NCBI RefSeq assembly: GCF_000719135.1
Contig: NZ_JOEK01000008.1
Span: forward strand, 186,001-250,000
DNA length: 64,000 bases
Direction: 5' to 3'
Origin: Streptomyces avicenniae
GTDB taxonomy: Bacteria; Actinomycetota; Actinomycetes; Streptomycetales; Streptomycetaceae
Below the pieces are notes generated by a model, which ran no database searches, was not told the DNA's origin, and was given only the letters and a program-made list of their open reading frames with translations. The translations under genes and the position numbers were made by a program. Positions 18,232-26,538 of this stretch are shown piece after piece (the first letter of the stretch is position 1; each line of letters opens with the position of its first letter).

Positions 18232-19194
18232 TCAGCGCACCCGACCACGTGGTTTCAGGGCTACCGGGGGGAGTTCCGGGGCCGGGAGGCGGGTGCCGTC
18301 GTAGCCCTTTACCTCGCCGAAGCGGGGGCCCTCCATCCAGTCCTTGCGGGCCGCCTCGATCTCCTCGTGGGAGCGGCCGATGAAGTTCCACCACATGACG
18401 AGGTGTTCCTCGAACGGCGTGCCGCCCAGCAGCATGAACGACGCGTCCGCGTCCGCGCGTACCGGCAGTTCGCGGCGGCCGGTGCCGAGGTAGAGCAGGG
18501 CGTCCGGGCCCAGCGGCACGCCGTCCACCTCGCAGACGCCCGACATCGCGAGCGCCGCGTACTCGAACTCCTCCTCGACCGGCAGCCGCGCGGCGGTCCC
18601 GGCCGCGACCGTGACGTCGGCGCCGACCAGCGGGCTGTGGACGGTTCCCGGCGAGGTGGCCCCGTCGAGGGTGCCGAGGATCACCGTCGCGCGCAGCCCG
18701 CCGCCGCCCGCGATCTCCGGCAGGACGGCGTGGTGTTCGAACGCCGGGTCGCGGTGGCGGTGCCCGTCGGGCAGGGCGACCCACAGCTGGGAGCCGTGCA
18801 GCGTCGGGCCGTGGGCGCGGGGCGACTCCTCCGAGTGCGCGATGGCGCGACCCGACGTCATCAGGCCGAGTTCGCGCGGCCGTACGGTCCGCAGGCTGCC
18901 GAGGCTGTCACGGTGCAGCACCTCGCCCGCGTGCAGCCAGCTGACGGTCTGGAGACCCATGTGCGGATGCGGCGGCACCTGCATCCCCGGCTCGTCCGCG
19001 ATGTCGTCGGGGCCGTACTGGTCCACGAAGCACCAGGCGCCGACCATGCGGCGTCCCATCGCCGGGAGCAGGCGGCGGACCACCGTGCTCTCGCCGAGCG
19101 GCACGGACTTGCCCGCCAGGAGTTCGCGTACGGGCCCCGTCCCGTGGGTCCCGCCGCACGGGGTCGGGACCGGCCTCAGATCGAGATTGCTCAT
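18232..19194 (-). CDS. Pirin family protein (bicupin), chimeric 3' end
   Basis: The 320-residue protein has the pirin N-terminal cupin with metal ligands in VPPHPHMGLQTVSWL and the downstream HSEESPR, and the C-terminal cupin ending in MWWNFIGRSHEEI. Pirins are cytoplasmic iron proteins with quercetinase-like or regulatory roles. ATG 19194 has AGGA seven bases before it; the longer TTG reading is unlikely. Codons after the 26-bp repeat (18371-18396) appear to be supplied by the integrated element, because a second diverged pirin end lies at 12557-12721. Reading frame and length are kept, so function is probably preserved. Confidence 0.9.
   Translation of the reverse strand: MSNLDLRPVPTPCGGTHGTGPVRELLAGKSVPLGESTVVRRLLPAMGRRMVGAWCFVDQYGPDDIADEPGMQVPPHPHMGLQTVSWLHAGEVLHRDSLGSLRTVRPRELGLMTSGRAIAHSEESPRAHGPTLHGSQLWVALPDGHRHRDPAFEHHAVLPEIAGGGGLRATVILGTLDGATSPGTVHSPLVGADVTVAAGTAARLPVEEEFEYAALAMSGVCEVDGVPLGPDALLYLGTGRRELPVRADADASFMLLGGTPFEEHLVMWWNFIGRSHEEIEAARKDWMEGPRFGEVKGYDGTRLPAPELPPVALKPRGRVR
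18371..18396. repeat. Attachment-site core, right copy (26-bp direct repeat)
   Basis: Identical to 12696-12721 and in the same orientation. It encodes the WNFIGRS part of pirin. The element-borne 3' end runs from here to the stop at 18232. Confidence 0.8.
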
Positions 19195-19361
19195 GCCCTG
19201 ATCCTGCACCAATCCCCCCGCCGGGGGCGGCTGTCAATTGTCGGGGTCCGTCAAAAAACCATGTACACGTTTACATCAGTCCCCGCACGCCGCCAGCTGC
19301 CGCTCACCGAGGGCGAGTTGGCCTCCCGCGGCTGATTCGGTCCGGTCACAAGATCTTTTCC

Positions 19362-19375
19362 TGCAAGCGATTGCA
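19362..19375. promoter_or_regulatory. LacI-type operator
   Basis: TGCAAGCGATTGCA is a perfect 5-bp-arm palindrome with a 4-base spacer, 51 bases upstream of the LacI start. It resembles the TTGCA-rich operators of Streptomyces MalR/AglR-type regulators. Autoregulation and control of the next gene are inferred. Confidence 0.65.
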
Positions 19376-19426
19376 TTCTCTCCGCAGTCGGCAGTACGTT
19401 CGGCTCACCGCCGTGATCGGAGGGTT

Positions 19427-20509
19427 ATGGCCGCCAGCATCACCGACGTCGCCCGGCGCGCGGAAGTGTCCACCGCGACCGTGTCGCGCGCCCTGCGCGG
19501 ACTGCCGAACGTCTCCGAGGCGACTCGGGAACGGGTGCTGCGGGCCGCCGAGGAGTTGCAGTACAGCGTCTCCCCGCACGCCTCCCGCCTCGCCTCCGGC
19601 AGGACAGGGACGGTCGGCGTGATCCTGCCGTTCGTGAACCGGTGGTTCTACAGCCAGGTGGTCGCCGGGATCGACTCGGTCCTGCGCGCCAACGACCTGG
19701 ACGTCCTGCTGTACAACCTGGGCGACGAACGGGTGCACGAGCGGTTCTTCGCCCGGATGCCGCTGCGCCGCCGGGTGGACGCGCTCATCGTGCTCAACCT
19801 GCCGCTGTCGGCGGCCGAGTGCGAGGCGCTGGTCTCGATGGACGTGCCGACGGCCGTGCTCGGCACCCGTATCCCCGGCTGCTGGCACGTCTCCATCGAC
19901 AACGCGGAGGGCGCGAGCACCGCCGTCCGTCATCTCATCAACCTCGGACACCGGCGCATCGGCATGATCACGGGGGCACTGGGCGACCCCCGCGGGTTCA
20001 CCACGCCGATCGTCCGGCAGCACGCCTACCGGACCGTGCTCGCACAGGCCGGGGTGGCGTACGACCCGGACCTAGAGGTGCCGGGTCACCTGGAGATAGA
20101 GGCGGCGGCCTCGGCGATGGCCAAGCTGCTCAGCCTGCCGGACCCGCCGACAGCCGTGTTCGCGGAGTCGGACCAGATGGCGTTCGGCGCGCTGCGCACC
20201 CTGACCCGCATGGGACTGCGGGCACCGGACGACGTCTCGGTGATCGGCTTCGACGATCACGAGGCGGCCGAGCTGCTCGACCTCACCACCGTCGCCCAAC
20301 CCGTAGCTCACCAGGGGGAGCTGCTCGCCCGCCAGATCCTGGACGCGCTGTCCGGGGCGAGCGAGGAGCCGACCCGGGTGGTGGTGCCGACCCGGCTCGT
20401 CGTCCGGGGCACCACGGGCGCGGCCCGCGTCGCGCGATCCCTGTATCACATCTCCTCACCTCGGCCGGGACCTGAACCGGACCAGCACAGCCGCACTACT
20501 GCGCGGTGA
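19427..20509 (+). CDS. LacI family transcriptional regulator
   Basis: The 360-residue protein starts at ATG 19427 after GGAGGG. The N-terminal HTH and hinge are ASITDVARRAEVSTATVSRALRG and YSVSPHASRLASGRTGTVGVILP. The periplasmic-binding-like effector domain follows, ending FAESDQMAFGALRTL, DDVSVIGFDDHEAAELL and TVAQP. It sits directly upstream of a GH13 alpha-glucosidase in the same direction (54-base gap), matching the maltose/alpha-glucoside regulator arrangement. The inducer is probably an alpha-glucoside. No sugar ABC transporter genes adjoin, unlike the agl/mal clusters. Confidence 0.9.
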   Translation: MAASITDVARRAEVSTATVSRALRGLPNVSEATRERVLRAAEELQYSVSPHASRLASGRTGTVGVILPFVNRWFYSQVVAGIDSVLRANDLDVLLYNLGDERVHERFFARMPLRRRVDALIVLNLPLSAAECEALVSMDVPTAVLGTRIPGCWHVSIDNAEGASTAVRHLINLGHRRIGMITGALGDPRGFTTPIVRQHAYRTVLAQAGVAYDPDLEVPGHLEIEAAASAMAKLLSLPDPPTAVFAESDQMAFGALRTLTRMGLRAPDDVSVIGFDDHEAAELLDLTTVAQPVAHQGELLARQILDALSGASEEPTRVVVPTRLVVRGTTGAARVARSLYHISSPRPGPEPDQHSRTTAR

Positions 20510-20563
20510 GCCGCTCGATCCGCGCATTTTCCAGGGTCAACTCGCAAGAGGAATGGAAGATAC

Positions 20564-22243
20564 GTGCCCCGCACCCGTAATTCCCAGAAACCGGCAGCCC
20601 CCTGGTGGAGCACCGCCGTCGTCTATCAGGTCTACATCCGCAGCTTCGCCGACGGCAACGGCGACGGCGTCGGCGACATCGCCGGCCTGCGCGCCCGCCT
20701 GCCGTACCTCAGGGAACTGGGGGTGGACGCCGTGTGGATCACCCCGTGGTACCCGTCGCCGATGGCGGACGGCGGCTACGACGTCGCCGACTACCGCGCC
20801 ATCGACCCCACGTTCGGCACGCTGGCCGAGGCGGAGGAGATGATCGCCGAGGCGCACGCGCTCGGTGTGCGCGTCCTCCTCGACATCGTCCCGAACCACA
20901 CCTCGGACCGGCACCGCTGGTTCGCCGACGCCCTGGCCGCCGGGCCGGGCTCGCACGAGCGCGACCGGTACGTCTTCCGCGACGGCCGGGGCGAGGGCGG
21001 CGCGCTGCCGCCGAACGACTGGCGCAGCGAGTTCGGCGGCCGGGCGTGGACCCGGGTGACCGAGCCGGACGGCACGCCGGGGCAGTGGTACCTGCACCTG
21101 TTCGCGTCCGAGCAGCCGGACCTCAACTGGTCGAGCCGGGAGGTCCGTTCGGACTTCGAGGCGATCCTGCGCTTCTGGTTCGACCGGGGCGTGGACGGCT
21201 TCCGCATCGACGTGGCGCACGGCCTCGTGAAGGACCACACGCTGCCCGACCTGGGCATCGCGGACGACGCCGTCTTCGAGCACGAGGGCGGCAAGGAGGA
21301 CCATCCGCACTGGGACCAGGACGGGGTCCACGAGATCTACCAGACGTGGCGCAAGGTGGCCGAGTCGTACGCCGGGGACCGCGTGTTCGTGGCCGAGGCG
21401 CACGTCCGTGAGGACCGGCTGCCGCTGTACCTGCGCCAGGACGAGCTGCACAGCGCGTTCAACTTCGCGTTCCTCAAGTCGGCCTGGGAGCCGAACGTGC
21501 TGCGCGAGGTGATCGACCGGGGCGTGCGCACCCCGGCCGAGGTCGGCGCCCCGCCGACCTGGGTGCTGTCCAACCACGACGTGCCGCGGCACGTGACGCG
21601 GTTCGGGCGCGGCGACACGGCGTTCGGGCGGCGCGACGAGGGCGCGGCCGTGACGGACCGTGCGCTCGGCACCCGGCGGGCGCGGGCGGCGGCGCTGCTG
21701 ATGCTGGCGCTGCCGGGCGGCGCGTACCTCTACCAGGGCGAGGAGTTGGGCCTGTGGGAGGTCGAGGACCTGCCGGACGAGGCGCTCAAGGACCCGACGT
21801 GGGAGCGCAGCGGGCACACGGTGCGCGGCCGTGACGGCTGCCGCGTGCCGCTGCCGTGGTCGGGCTCCGACGCGCCGTTCGGCTTCGGTCCCGCGGGCGG
21901 CGAGGCGCCGTGGCTGCCGCAGCCGGGCGAGTGGGAGTACTTCAGCGCGCAGTTCCAGTCGGGGGCCCCGGCGTCGATGCTGGAGCTGTACCGGGCGGCG
22001 CTGCGGCTGCGCAGGGAGCAGCCCGGCTTCGACAGTGGGACGCTGCGCTGGCTGGACGCCCCGGAGGGCGTGCTGGCGTTCGAGCGCTCGCCGGTGCTGC
22101 GGTGCGCGGTCAACTTCTCGGGCGAGCCGATGCCGTTGCCGCGTGACTGGGGTGTGCTGCTCACCAGCGACCGGATCACCGGCGGGCTGTTGCCGCCGGA
22201 CACGACGGTGTGGCTGTGGGGCGGCGGCGCGGCGCTGCGGTAG
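20564..22243 (+). CDS. GH13 alpha-glucosidase (oligo-alpha-glucosidase type)
   Basis: This 559-residue cytoplasmic enzyme hydrolyses terminal alpha-glucosyl bonds of maltose-type oligosaccharides. The four GH13 regions are visible: DIVPNHTS (I), GFRIDVAHG with the nucleophile Asp (II), VFVAEAHV with the acid/base Glu (III) and LSNHDVPRHVTRFG with the stabilising Asp (IV). WWSTAVVYQVYIRSFADGNGDGVGD at the start, split here by the QVYIRSFADGNGDG core, is typical of GH13 alpha-glucosidases. There is no signal peptide. It starts at GTG 20564 and is probably co-transcribed with the LacI gene. Confidence 0.92.
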   Translation: MPRTRNSQKPAAPWWSTAVVYQVYIRSFADGNGDGVGDIAGLRARLPYLRELGVDAVWITPWYPSPMADGGYDVADYRAIDPTFGTLAEAEEMIAEAHALGVRVLLDIVPNHTSDRHRWFADALAAGPGSHERDRYVFRDGRGEGGALPPNDWRSEFGGRAWTRVTEPDGTPGQWYLHLFASEQPDLNWSSREVRSDFEAILRFWFDRGVDGFRIDVAHGLVKDHTLPDLGIADDAVFEHEGGKEDHPHWDQDGVHEIYQTWRKVAESYAGDRVFVAEAHVREDRLPLYLRQDELHSAFNFAFLKSAWEPNVLREVIDRGVRTPAEVGAPPTWVLSNHDVPRHVTRFGRGDTAFGRRDEGAAVTDRALGTRRARAAALLMLALPGGAYLYQGEELGLWEVEDLPDEALKDPTWERSGHTVRGRDGCRVPLPWSGSDAPFGFGPAGGEAPWLPQPGEWEYFSAQFQSGAPASMLELYRAALRLRREQPGFDSGTLRWLDAPEGVLAFERSPVLRCAVNFSGEPMPLPRDWGVLLTSDRITGGLLPPDTTVWLWGGGAALR

Positions 22244-22260
22244 GCGGCAAGGTCAGCCGG

Positions 22261-22635
22261 TCAGTCCGCCGGGTCGTACGCGGCCCGCAGCGCGTCCCGT
22301 ACGGCGGCCTGGGCTTCCTCCCGGTCCAGGCCGAGCCGCCTGACGTGCTGCGCGTACGCCTGGGCCGCCGCCGCCGCTTGCCGCGCGGCGGCGTCCCCGG
22401 CGGCGGCCACGAAGGTGCCGTGGCGGCCCCGGGTCTCGACGACGCCGTCGCCCTCCAGGGCGCGGTACGCCTTGGCGACGGTGTTGGCGGCGAGGCCGAG
22501 GTCGTCGGCGAGGCCGCGGACGGTGGGCAGTCGGTGGCCGACGGGCAGGTCGCCGCTGCTCGCGAGGGCGGCGATCCGGGCGCGCAGTTGCTCGTACGGC
22601 GCGACGGGCGAGGCGGGGTCGATGGTCAGCTTCAC
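22261..22635 (-). CDS. GntR family regulator (YtrA subfamily)
   Basis: The 124-residue protein has a GntR winged HTH (PYEQLRARIAALASSGDLPVGHRLPTVRGL; LAANTVAKAYRALEGDGVVETRGRHGTFV) and a short C-terminal helix pair, the YtrA-type architecture. It is preceded by the terminator of the desB-like gene and convergent with the alpha-glucosidase. YtrA regulators usually control adjacent ABC transporters, but none is here, so its target is unknown. Confidence 0.87.
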   Translation of the reverse strand: MKLTIDPASPVAPYEQLRARIAALASSGDLPVGHRLPTVRGLADDLGLAANTVAKAYRALEGDGVVETRGRHGTFVAAAGDAAARQAAAAAQAYAQHVRRLGLDREEAQAAVRDALRAAYDPAD

Positions 22636-22657
22636 CCGCCCGATTGTGCCGCAGGGC

Positions 22658-22681
22658 GGCCGGCCCGGTGGGGGGCCGGCC
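22658..22681. terminator. Hairpin after desB-like gene
   Basis: GGCCGGCCC and GGGCCGGCC (9-bp arms) lie between the desB-like stop and the GntR start, both on the minus strand. Confidence 0.55.
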
Positions 22682-22716
22682 GTGCGCGCGGCGGGTGGGA
22701 CGGGGGGTGAACCGCG

Positions 22717-24054
22717 TCAGCCGAAGGTCTGGAACGCGGTGCGTTCCGGGGTCCTGAAGACCTGGCGGCCTGTCACGGTGTTCAGGACGGTCGCGCCCCG
22801 GTAGGCGCCGATGCCGAGGTCGGGGGCGGCGGCGCCGTGGGTGTGCAGTTCGGCGTTCTGCACGAACAGGCCGCCGGTGACCTCGGGGACGGTGCGGACG
22901 CGGTGGCCCGCGTCGATGTCGTACCGGCCCTGGTCGTCCCAGGCGATGAGTTTGTCCACCGGCTCCAGGCAGTCGGGGCGGCGGGCCGTGTAGCCGGTGG
23001 AGGCGATGACGGCGCCGGTGGCCAGCTCGCGTTCCGTGCCCGTCTCGGCGTGCGAGGTGGTGAGGCGGACAGTCCCGTCGTCGGCGGAGCGCGCGCCGAG
23101 GAGGGCCGTGCCGGGCAGAAGGGTGACCGGGGGGCGGTCGCCGTCGAGCATGTGGTCGTACAGCTCGGCGTGGATGAGGTCGATCGTCTCGGTGTCGATG
23201 CCCTTGTACAGCTGCCACTGCGAGGCGACGAGGCGGTCGCGGACGCCGGGGGCGAGGCCGTTGAAGTACCGCATGTAGGCGGGGGTCGTGTACTCCAGGA
23301 CGAGCTTGGAGTAGTCGAGCGGCGCGAAGCCCCAGGAGCGCGTCAGCCAGGTGAGGGACCATCCGGCGTCGCGCTGGCGGCGCAGCAGGTCGAGGAAGAC
23401 CTCGGCGCCCGACTGGCCCGAGCCGACGACGGTGATGTCGCGTACGCCCTGTTCGCGCAGGCTGTCCACGCGGTGCAGGTGCTCGCCCGAGTGGAAGACG
23501 CGGTCGGGGGTGCGGGCGGCGGGGACGGCGAGGGCCGTGGGCAGGTGGGGTTCCGTGCCGACGCCGAGGGCGATGTTGCGGGCGTACGTGTCCGTGGCGG
23601 CGGCGCCGTCCGTACCGGCGGTGGGCGTGAGGGTCAGCCGCCACAGGGCGCGGTCGGCGTCCCAGTGGACGGCGGTGACGTCCGTGCCGAAGTGGGCGCC
23701 AGGCAGGCGGGCGGCGGCCCAGGCGCAGTAGTCGGCGTACTCGCGGCGCGGCACGTGGAAGCGCTCGGCGATGTAGAAGGGGTACATCCGGTCGTGCTCG
23801 GCGAGGTAGTTGAGGAACGACCAGCGGCTGGTGGGGCGGACGAGCGAGACGAGGTCGGCGAGGAAGCCGACCTGGAGCTTGGCCCAGTCGAACATGAGGC
23901 CCGGGTGCCAGTCGTAGGCCGGGCGGCGGTCGTACGCGGCGTAGGCGAGGTCGTCCACCTCGTCGGCGAGCGCGGTGAGGGAGAGGTTGAACGGGCCGAT
24001 GCCGACGGCGGCGAGGTCGAGGACCGGCGGTTCGGCGTGCGGGGCGGGGCTCAC
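22717..24054 (-). CDS. Lysine/ornithine-type N-monooxygenase (DesB-like, siderophore)
   Basis: The 445-residue flavoprotein N-hydroxylates an amine, in desferrioxamine synthesis cadaverine. Visible sites are the FAD loop AAVGIGPFNLSLTAL (residues 15-29), the NADPH loop TVVGSGQSGAEVFLDL (about 218), and the C-terminal ASTGYTARRPDCL (about 350). YDWHPGLMFDWAKLQVGFL is conserved in the IucD/SidA family. Its GTG start overlaps the stop of the PLP decarboxylase by four bases (GTGA), so the two are coupled under one iron box. No acyltransferase or NIS synthetase gene follows. Confidence 0.88.
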   Translation of the reverse strand: MSPAPHAEPPVLDLAAVGIGPFNLSLTALADEVDDLAYAAYDRRPAYDWHPGLMFDWAKLQVGFLADLVSLVRPTSRWSFLNYLAEHDRMYPFYIAERFHVPRREYADYCAWAAARLPGAHFGTDVTAVHWDADRALWRLTLTPTAGTDGAAATDTYARNIALGVGTEPHLPTALAVPAARTPDRVFHSGEHLHRVDSLREQGVRDITVVGSGQSGAEVFLDLLRRQRDAGWSLTWLTRSWGFAPLDYSKLVLEYTTPAYMRYFNGLAPGVRDRLVASQWQLYKGIDTETIDLIHAELYDHMLDGDRPPVTLLPGTALLGARSADDGTVRLTTSHAETGTERELATGAVIASTGYTARRPDCLEPVDKLIAWDDQGRYDIDAGHRVRTVPEVTGGLFVQNAELHTHGAAAPDLGIGAYRGATVLNTVTGRQVFRTPERTAFQTFG

Positions 24055-25577
24055 AGATGTTCTCCGGTGCTCTCGACGGCTTCACCGGCGGCGACGACGG
24101 CGGCGAACAGTTCGTCCAGATCGGTCTTGGTGGCCTGCGGGTTGAGCAGGGTGAGTTTCAGGCGGACGGCGCCGCCCGGCAGGTCGGTGCGGCCGATGAG
24201 GGCGCTGCCCTGGCGCAGCAGGCGGCGGCGGAGGGCGCCGTTGACGGCGTCGGGGTCCGCGCCGGTGCGGGGCAGGTAGTGGAAGACGACCGTGGTGAGG
24301 ACGGGTTCCGTGGTGAGTTCGAGACGGGGGTGGGCGGTCACGGCGGCGGCGGCGTGACCCGCCAGGTCGTGGCAGGCGTCGAGCATGGCGCCGATGCCCT
24401 CGCGGCCGAGGGCGAGGAAGGTGGCGGCGACCTTGACGGCGTCGGCGCGGCGGGTGGTGGCGAGGGAGTTGCCGAGCAGGCCGTCGTACCCGGCGGCGCC
24501 GTCGTCGTCGGGGTTGAGGTAGGCGACGCGCAGCCCGGTGGTGGCGGCGAGGTCGCGGGCGTCCCGGACGAGCAGGACGCTGGCGGCGGCGGGCTGCCAG
24601 GCGGTCTTGTGCAGGTCGATGGTGATCGTGTCGGCGGACTCCAGGCCGGTGAGGAGGGGGCGGAGCCGGTCGGAGAAGAGGGCGCCGCCGCCGTAGGCCG
24701 CGTCCACGTGCAGCCGGATGCCCTCGCGGCGTGCGATGACGGCGAGTTCCGGCAGGGGGTCGATGGAGCCGTAGTCGGTGGTGCCCGCGGTGGCGACGAC
24801 GGCGAGGGGGATCTCGTCGGGCGCGCGGGAGGCGAGGGCGTGCTCCAGCGCGGCGACGTCCATGCGGTGCTCGGCGTCGGCCGGGACGGCGCGGACGGCG
24901 TGCTCGCCGAGGCCGAGCAGGGCGCAGGCGCGGGCGACGGAGAAGTGCGCCAGCTCCGAGCAGTAGACGACGGGGCGGATGCTCAGGCCGGTCAGCCCCG
25001 TGCTGCGGATGTCGCCGCGGTCGCGCAGGACGGCGTCGCGGGCGATGAGGAGTGCCTGGAGGTTGGAGGCGGTGCCGCCGGGGGTGAGGACGCCGTCGGC
25101 GCCGGGGCCGTGGCCGACGAGGTCGGTCAGGGAGCGGACGAGGCGGCGTTCGAGCTCGACCGCGTAGGGGCCGCTGTCCCAGGTGTCCACGGAGGCGTTG
25201 AAGACGGAGGCGAGGACGTCGGCGGCGGCGGCGACGCTCAGGGCGGGGGGCTGGAGATGGGCGGCGGCCCGCGGGTCGGCGAGGTCCACGGTGTGGGCGG
25301 CGTAGGAGCGGGCCAGCGCCAGCACGGCGTCGCGGCCCTTGCCGGTGCGCGGGAGGGGGCCGTCGGGGAGCTGGGCGTCGATGAGATGTGACAGCTCGTC
25401 GGGAGTGAGGGCGGGGAGGGGTCCGCTGCGGCGGCGGAGCGCCCCGGCGGCTTCTCTGGTCAGCTCGGTGACGAGCCGTCCGACCTCGGCGAGGCCGGCG
25501 GGGTCGGCGGCCAGGAGGTCGGGCTCCAGGAGGGCGGAGGGTGCGGGGGCGGGTGGTGCATGGCCGGGCATGCTCAT
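24051..25577 (-). CDS. PLP-dependent decarboxylase (DesA-like / group II)
   Basis: This group II pyridoxal decarboxylase has about 508 residues. The PLP Lys is in DTITIDLHKTAWQPAAAS, the cofactor Asp in LHVDAAYGGGALF, and the substrate side in VDTWDSGPYAVELERRL and TPGGTASNLQALLIARD. In desferrioxamine synthesis DesA makes cadaverine from lysine; the related 2,4-diaminobutyrate and tyrosine decarboxylases share the fold, so lysine is inferred from the partner. The start is uncertain: ATG 25577 or 25571 are the last before the conserved part, but AAGGGA is about 15 bases off; a GTG at 25682 is also open. Confidence 0.82.
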   Translation of the reverse strand: MSMPGHAPPAPAPSALLEPDLLAADPAGLAEVGRLVTELTREAAGALRRRSGPLPALTPDELSHLIDAQLPDGPLPRTGKGRDAVLALARSYAAHTVDLADPRAAAHLQPPALSVAAAADVLASVFNASVDTWDSGPYAVELERRLVRSLTDLVGHGPGADGVLTPGGTASNLQALLIARDAVLRDRGDIRSTGLTGLSIRPVVYCSELAHFSVARACALLGLGEHAVRAVPADAEHRMDVAALEHALASRAPDEIPLAVVATAGTTDYGSIDPLPELAVIARREGIRLHVDAAYGGGALFSDRLRPLLTGLESADTITIDLHKTAWQPAAASVLLVRDARDLAATTGLRVAYLNPDDDGAAGYDGLLGNSLATTRRADAVKVAATFLALGREGIGAMLDACHDLAGHAAAAVTAHPRLELTTEPVLTTVVFHYLPRTGADPDAVNGALRRRLLRQGSALIGRTDLPGGAVRLKLTLLNPQATKTDLDELFAAVVAAGEAVESTGEHL

Positions 25578-25692
25578 GGGTTCTGTGGGTGTCCCTTGTA
25601 TCGGCGGCTGATCGGTGACATGGGGGCGCGCCCGGGAGCCGGTGGTCGGCTGACGAGGGCCGGACGGACGGTCTCCGTTCACCCGGATCAAT

Positions 25693-25711
25693 TTAGGTTA
25701 GGCATACCTAA
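25693..25711. promoter_or_regulatory. Iron box (DmdR/IdeR-type operator)
   Basis: TTAGGTTAGGCATACCTAA is a near-perfect 19-bp inverted repeat matching the actinobacterial iron-box consensus. It lies 115 bases before the proposed decarboxylase start, so the decarboxylase-monooxygenase pair should be repressed by iron. Confidence 0.92.
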
Positions 25712-25835
25712 CCATGTCAACAGGGCCTCGGTGTGCGGGGGGTCACGGCGGCGGAGCTGTCAGTGCCGGGGCGTAAGCTCGGTGAGGTGCGGAGGAGGCC
25801 CGCCGGGACGGGTGGGCCGGGACGGGAGGTCGCCG

Positions 25836-26492
25836 GTGGACACGGACACGTGGGAAGCGACGGAGGGCGGCGGGGTGCGTGACGTCACGTCGGAGGCGGA
25901 GCTGCGGGAGCTGGTCGGCGAACCCGCCCCGTACACCCGCGACAAGACCCGGACCACGCTGCACGCCCTCGACCGCGCCTGGCTGGCCCGCTCACCGTTC
26001 TGCCTGATCGCCACGTCCGCCGCGGACGGCACGTGCGACGTCTCGCCCAAGGGCGATCCGCCCGGCTTCGCGCTCGTCCTGGACGACCGCACCCTCGCCC
26101 TCCCCGAGCGGCCGGGCAACAAACGGATGGACGGCTTCCGCAACATCCTGGCGAACCCCCGGGTCGGCCTGATCTTCCTCATACCCGGGCGGGGCGACAC
26201 CCTGCGGATCAACGGGCGGGCGCGCATCGTCCGGGAGGCGCCGTTCTTCGACCGCATGACGGTCAAGGGCAACCGGCCGCGGCTCGCCCTGGTCGTGGAG
26301 GCGGAGGAGATATTCACCCACTGCGCCAAGTCGGCGCTGCGCTCAGGACTGTGGGACCCGGCCACCTGGCAGCCGGACGCCCTGCCGTCCCGCGCGCGGA
26401 TCTCCAAGGCGCTGGAACGCCCGGACGACGCGCTGGAGGTGCTGGAGAAGCACTACGGACCGCAGTACGTGGAAGGGCTGTACAAGGGCTGA
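25836..26492 (+). CDS. PPOX-type FMN flavoprotein (pyridoxamine 5'-phosphate oxidase family)
   Basis: The 218-residue protein has a split-barrel flavin domain: FCLIATSAADGTCDVSPKGDPPGF, LPERPGNKRMDGFRNILANPRVGLIF and LRINGRARIV, then a C-terminal HCAKSALRSGLWDPATW. It belongs to the MSMEG_1061-like group of F420/FMN-binding PPOX proteins with no settled substrate. The GTG at 25836 is chosen because GGGAGG lies seven bases upstream. It is divergent from the iron-box operon (spacer 25712-25835) and convergent with the S41 pseudogene. Confidence 0.85.
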   Translation: MDTDTWEATEGGGVRDVTSEAELRELVGEPAPYTRDKTRTTLHALDRAWLARSPFCLIATSAADGTCDVSPKGDPPGFALVLDDRTLALPERPGNKRMDGFRNILANPRVGLIFLIPGRGDTLRINGRARIVREAPFFDRMTVKGNRPRLALVVEAEEIFTHCAKSALRSGLWDPATWQPDALPSRARISKALERPDDALEVLEKHYGPQYVEGLYKG

Positions 26493-26538
26493 CGGACCGG
26501 CAGGCTGACGGCCTGACGGGCCGACGGCTCCCGTGTCC

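Larger units (their letters stand above)
12696..18396. mobile_element. Degraded integrative element inserted in the pirin gene
   Basis: The 5.7-kb segment is bounded by 26-bp direct repeats inside pirin coding sequence. It has a tyrosine-integrase remnant next to the left repeat, paired GGTCAGCA repeats near both ends, and an element-borne pirin 3' end at the right. Cargo: truncated cutA, a frameshifted tripeptidyl aminopeptidase, a membrane protein, and a TetR/DHA2 efflux pair. No replication, transfer or excisionase gene remains, so it is fixed unless helped in trans. Confidence 0.72.

Noticed and set aside
12696..18396. phiC31-type integration site
   Set aside because: phiC31 also uses a pirin gene, but its integrase is a serine recombinase. 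The remnant here is a tyrosine recombinase and the crossover is in the C-terminal codons.
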